NCBI GenBank assembly: GCA_024279075.1 | Contig: JAJRRX010000119.1 | Span: 1 to 8,468 of the forward strand | Source of the DNA: Alphaproteobacteria bacterium | GTDB lineage: Bacteria > Pseudomonadota > Alphaproteobacteria > Rhodobacterales > Rhodobacteraceae | Direction: 5' to 3' | Length of the DNA stretch: 8,468 nucleotides | Part shown: piece by piece, positions 6,397-8,468 of the stretch | Position numbering within the stretch: position 1 is the stretch's first letter | How the letters are laid out: each line of letters begins with the position of its first letter | Notes under the pieces: generated by a model | Told to the model about the DNA's origin: nothing | Seen by the model: only the letters and a program-made list of their open reading frames with translations | Database searches by the model: none | Made by a program: the position numbers and the translations under genes

Positions 6397-7008
6397 ATGC
6401 GTTTCAGCCTCCTCGCCCTCATATTCCTCGCCGCCTGTGGCCGCACGGGCACGCCAGACCTTTCAGCCTATCCGAATGAAGAAGGCTTAACGCGGCTATG
6501 CAATAACCCTGCGATATTGGGTGAAGTCTTGCCCGCTATTTCCGAAGGCGCCTGCGGGATAGAGAACCCCGTGGCGGTGCGCTATGTGTCCGGCGTGCGC
6601 CTTTCCACCCCTGCCACGCTGAACTGCCGAACCGCCAATACACTGGCGAATTGGGTGGAAAACGACGCGCAAAATGCCGTGAAAAAGCTCCGTAGCCGCA
6701 TTACTGAAATGACTGTTTTTGCCTCCTATGCTTGCCGCACGCGTAACAGCCAAAGGGGCGCGCGACTTTCGGAACACGCGCAGGGCAATGCAATTGATAT
6801 TGGTGTATTTACGCTCGCTAACGGCGTGCAGCTCAGCGTTGAGGATGATTGGGGGAAATCAGATAAGGAAGGCGTGGCCACCCGTGCCTTGCATGATAAT
6901 GCCTGCGGCCCGTTTGGCACCGTTTTGGGGCCGAATTCTGACCGTTTCCACTATAATCATTTCCATTTTGACACCGCAGCCTATCGCTCCGGATCTTATT
7001 GTCGCTGA
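6397..7008 (+). CDS. Extensin-like C-terminal domain lipoprotein, putative M15-like zinc peptidase
   Basis: A 203-residue protein with a short hydrophobic signal and lipobox LAAC (lipidated C14); G15 at position +2 argues for outer-membrane sorting. The rest matches the Extensin-like_C family, a bacterial domain despite its plant-derived name. It contains SEHAQGNAID (125-134), the SxHxxGxAxD signature of VanY/DacA-type M15 metallopeptidases, with H127 and D134 as likely zinc ligands, and HYNHFHFD (185-192), with H188 or H190 as the third. Cysteines 35, 53, 77, 113, 170 and 202 could form periplasmic disulfides. I infer a peptidoglycan-cleaving or peptidoglycan-binding envelope role; no activity is established. 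The chosen ATG follows the tyrA stop by 1 nt and has GGAG 7 nt upstream; the frame is open further upstream within tyrA, but that start would bury the signal peptide. Its 3' end overlaps the convergent transporter gene by 13 bp. Confidence 0.87.
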   Translation: MRFSLLALIFLAACGRTGTPDLSAYPNEEGLTRLCNNPAILGEVLPAISEGACGIENPVAVRYVSGVRLSTPATLNCRTANTLANWVENDAQNAVKKLRSRITEMTVFASYACRTRNSQRGARLSEHAQGNAIDIGVFTLANGVQLSVEDDWGKSDKEGVATRALHDNACGPFGTVLGPNSDRFHYNHFHFDTAAYRSGSYCR

Positions 7009-8195
7009 AACACCAATAACGCAAAAACGGTAATGACTGCCGCTGCCAAAAACGGCGCACCGGGGAAATACACCCCTTGCCCATCACTAAACATTTTGAA
7101 CATCGCTGCAAATACCGGCGGGGCGATGATAGCCGCAAGGGACTCGATGCTGCCAAGCACGCCTTGCAGGTCGCCTTGCTCGCTATCTGGCACTAGTTTG
7201 GAGAGAATACCATTGATCGCGGGGCCTGCGACCTCTCCCAAGGCGGCCATGATGATCATGGCGAAAACCATCCATGTATCTATGGCAAATCCGATGCCAA
7301 CCATGGCGATGATAACCGAGATGAGGCCGAAGCGCACCGTGCCGTGCTCGCCCCATTTGGGCAGCATATAGCGGATGAGCACGCCCTGCACAAAGGCCAC
7401 GCCGAGGCCGTATCCGGCGAGGGAAAAGCCGATGAGCGCGGTATCCCATCCGAATTTCTCCTTGCCATAAAAGCTCCAGACGGCGGGGTAGACATAGCCA
7501 GCGAGCATCATGCAGAACACCACAAAAACGGGGCGGCGGAGCGCCGTATCCGTGACCGCACGCTTGAGAGCTTTGAAGGGGTTGGCGCGGCTCCATGTGA
7601 AGGGGCGGCGTTTTTCGGGGGGGAGGGATTCTGGTAGGAAAAACAGGCCAAAAGCAAAGTTTAAGCCCGCAAAACCAGCAGCAGCGAAGAATGGCAGGCG
7701 AATATCTATACCGCCCAGCAGGCCACCAATGGCGGGGCCAACGATGAAGCCAATGCCAAAGGTTGCGCCCATGATGCCGAAGTTTTTGGCGCGGTCATCG
7801 GGGGCGCTCACATCGGCAATATAGGAGGTGGCGGTGGCCACAGTGGCCCCCGCAATACCCGCCACCAACCGCCCGACGAATAGGAGCGCAAAACTACTGG
7901 CTACGCCCATGACAATATAGTCAACAAACAGGGCAGCAATGCCGATAAGCAGCACAGGGCGGCGGCCAACGCTATCTGAGATATTGCCCAGAATGGGGAG
8001 AAACAGGAACTGCATGACGGCATAAACCGAGGCTAACGCCGCGCCGTAGAGTGCGGCGTCAGAGACGGTTTGAATGCCGAGGTCGGCCAAGAGGTCGGGC
8101 ATAATCGGGAAGATCAGGCCAATACCGATGGCGTCTACAAAGATGGTGGCAACGGCAAAACCCATGCCTGCTTTAGATTTGGTTTGGCGGCGCAT
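6996..8195 (-). CDS. TetA-like (TCR/Tet family) major facilitator superfamily transporter
   Basis: Inner-membrane 12-helix MFS protein, 399 residues, resembling drug:H+ antiporters of the Tet class. Seen are helix 1 with VDAIGIGLIFPIMPDLL (20-36), motif A GNISDSVGRRPVLL (70-83), FVDYIVMG (90-97) matching the Tet DY region, GRLVAGIAGATVATATSYIADV (108-129), antiporter motif C GFIVGPAIGG (149-158), and a charged central loop (about 190-222). The second half has IGFSLAGYGLG (255-265) and QGDLQGVLGSIESL (340-353), both strongly Tet-like. Two charged residues essential in Tn10 TetA, His257 and Asp285, appear by eye to be Val here (about V267 and V294), so tetracycline export is doubtful and the substrate is unknown. 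Start: the frame is open to 8315, but that extension runs through a terminator. The ATG at 8195 gives normal family length, though its Shine-Dalgarno is poor; an alternative ATG lies 10 codons on. No tetR-like neighbour is seen. Confidence 0.88.
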   Translation of the reverse strand: MRRQTKSKAGMGFAVATIFVDAIGIGLIFPIMPDLLADLGIQTVSDAALYGAALASVYAVMQFLFLPILGNISDSVGRRPVLLIGIAALFVDYIVMGVASSFALLFVGRLVAGIAGATVATATSYIADVSAPDDRAKNFGIMGATFGIGFIVGPAIGGLLGGIDIRLPFFAAAGFAGLNFAFGLFFLPESLPPEKRRPFTWSRANPFKALKRAVTDTALRRPVFVVFCMMLAGYVYPAVWSFYGKEKFGWDTALIGFSLAGYGLGVAFVQGVLIRYMLPKWGEHGTVRFGLISVIIAMVGIGFAIDTWMVFAMIIMAALGEVAGPAINGILSKLVPDSEQGDLQGVLGSIESLAAIIAPPVFAAMFKMFSDGQGVYFPGAPFLAAAVITVFALLVFQRQ

Positions 8196-8283
8196 GGGCG
8201 GGAGCCTAGCAGGGAAACAAGGGGATGTCTTTAGGGGAGTTACGCTCCGAGACCGTAGGGTGCTGCGCTCTACTCGCACCAAT
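8196..8283 (-). promoter_or_regulatory. Upstream region of the MFS transporter gene
   Basis: The 88 bp between the terminator T-run and the transporter ATG should contain the transporter promoter, since the terminator separates it from the preceding minus-strand gene. No confident -35/-10 pair or tet-operator-like palindrome is seen. A small inverted repeat GGAG-5-CTCC lies near 8236-8248. The segment just before the ATG is CCCGCC-rich, without a Shine-Dalgarno. The assignment is by position only. Confidence 0.3.
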
Positions 8284-8312
8284 AAAAAAACCCGCTCGAA
8301 GGCGGGGTTTTT
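8284..8312 (-). terminator. Rho-independent terminator, potentially bidirectional
   Basis: A GC hairpin with arms CCCGC (8291-8295) and GCGGG (8302-8306) around a 6-nt loop is followed on the minus strand by seven T (8290-8284) and on the plus strand by five T (8308-8312, after one unpaired G). It lies 18-24 bp past the stop codon of the minus-strand gene ending at 8331, so it most likely terminates that gene and insulates the transporter downstream. Confidence 0.8.
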
Positions 8313-8330
8313 CAAATTATGTAGCTAGGC

Positions 8331-8468
8331 TCAGGTGCCGTGGCGCAGGAGCAGATCGTGATGATCTGCGACCCGCCGCGCAGCCGCCGCGCTGTGATGA
8401 TCAGCGGCTTCCTTGGCGTCCTCCTCGGCGAGGCGGTGGAATTCTTCCAGCACCTCTTTGGTGACCTC
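8331..8468 (-). CDS. Unidentified protein, C-terminal 45 residues (5' end outside window)
   Basis: An open minus-strand frame enters from the window edge and stops with TGA at 8333-8331. The visible residues begin EVTKEVLEEFHRLAEED and end RVADHHDLLLRHGT. The stretch is Glu/Ala/Leu-rich and predicted helical, possibly coiled, with two HH pairs and one further isolated His near the end. I do not recognise a family. Coding is supported by an uninterrupted frame up to the edge, a composition typical of a real soluble protein, and a strong rho-independent terminator just after the stop. It could be the tail of a larger enzyme or a small protein starting just outside the window. The paired histidines might bind metal, but that is speculation. 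Confidence 0.65.
   Translation of the reverse strand, partial: EVTKEVLEEFHRLAEEDAKEAADHHSAAAARRVADHHDLLLRHGT

Noticed and set aside
1..8468. Mobile element, integron or CRISPR suspected because of a tyrosine recombinase
   Set aside because: The recombinase is a housekeeping XerC in a conserved context; no direct-repeat arrays, att-like duplications, transposase remnants or tRNA genes were seen.

Overview
The window looks like an ordinary chromosomal segment of an alphaproteobacterium, most likely a Rhodobacterales/Rhodobacteraceae member. The grounds are the GC-rich sequence, the general style of the proteins (the PriA N-terminus and the DUF484 protein in particular), and tightly packed operons with ATGA stop/start overlaps. 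No database was consulted, so the taxonomic call is an inference.

Layout: (i) 1-1988, minus strand, a three-gene operon read right to left: a transaldolase/FSA-family enzyme (1335-1988), a DUF484 protein (642-1325) and the tyrosine recombinase xerC (1-645, cut by the window edge). (ii) 1989-2069, an 81-bp divergent intergenic region. (iii) 2070-7008, plus strand: the replication-restart helicase gene priA (2070-4262), a 124-bp gap, then hisC (4387-5481), tyrA (5478-6395) and an extensin-like-C lipoprotein gene (6397-7008) packed as one translationally coupled unit. (iv) 6996-8195, minus strand: a TetA-like major facilitator transporter whose 3' end overlaps the lipoprotein gene tail to tail by 13 bp. 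(v) 8284-8312, a rho-independent terminator, followed by the last 45 codons of an unrecognised minus-strand gene (8331-8468). Every gap is shorter than 150 bp, and I see no RNA gene, mobile element or CRISPR array.

Functionally, priA and xerC both serve chromosome maintenance (restart of stalled forks; resolution of chromosome dimers at dif). DUF484 next to xerC is a widely conserved pairing. hisC and tyrA together can supply the last steps of tyrosine synthesis as well as the histidine aminotransferase step. The lipoprotein has the Ser/His/Asp signature of M15-type zinc peptidases and probably acts on the cell envelope. The transporter is an inner-membrane proton-coupled exporter by family.

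I did not find a convincing new biological system. The points most worth a second look are active-site details that bear on annotation: the TalC/FSA-family protein carries transaldolase-type residues at both discriminating positions, the TetA-like transporter lacks two charged residues of the classical Tet proteins, and the lipoprotein is a plausible uncharacterised peptidoglycan peptidase coupled to tyrA.
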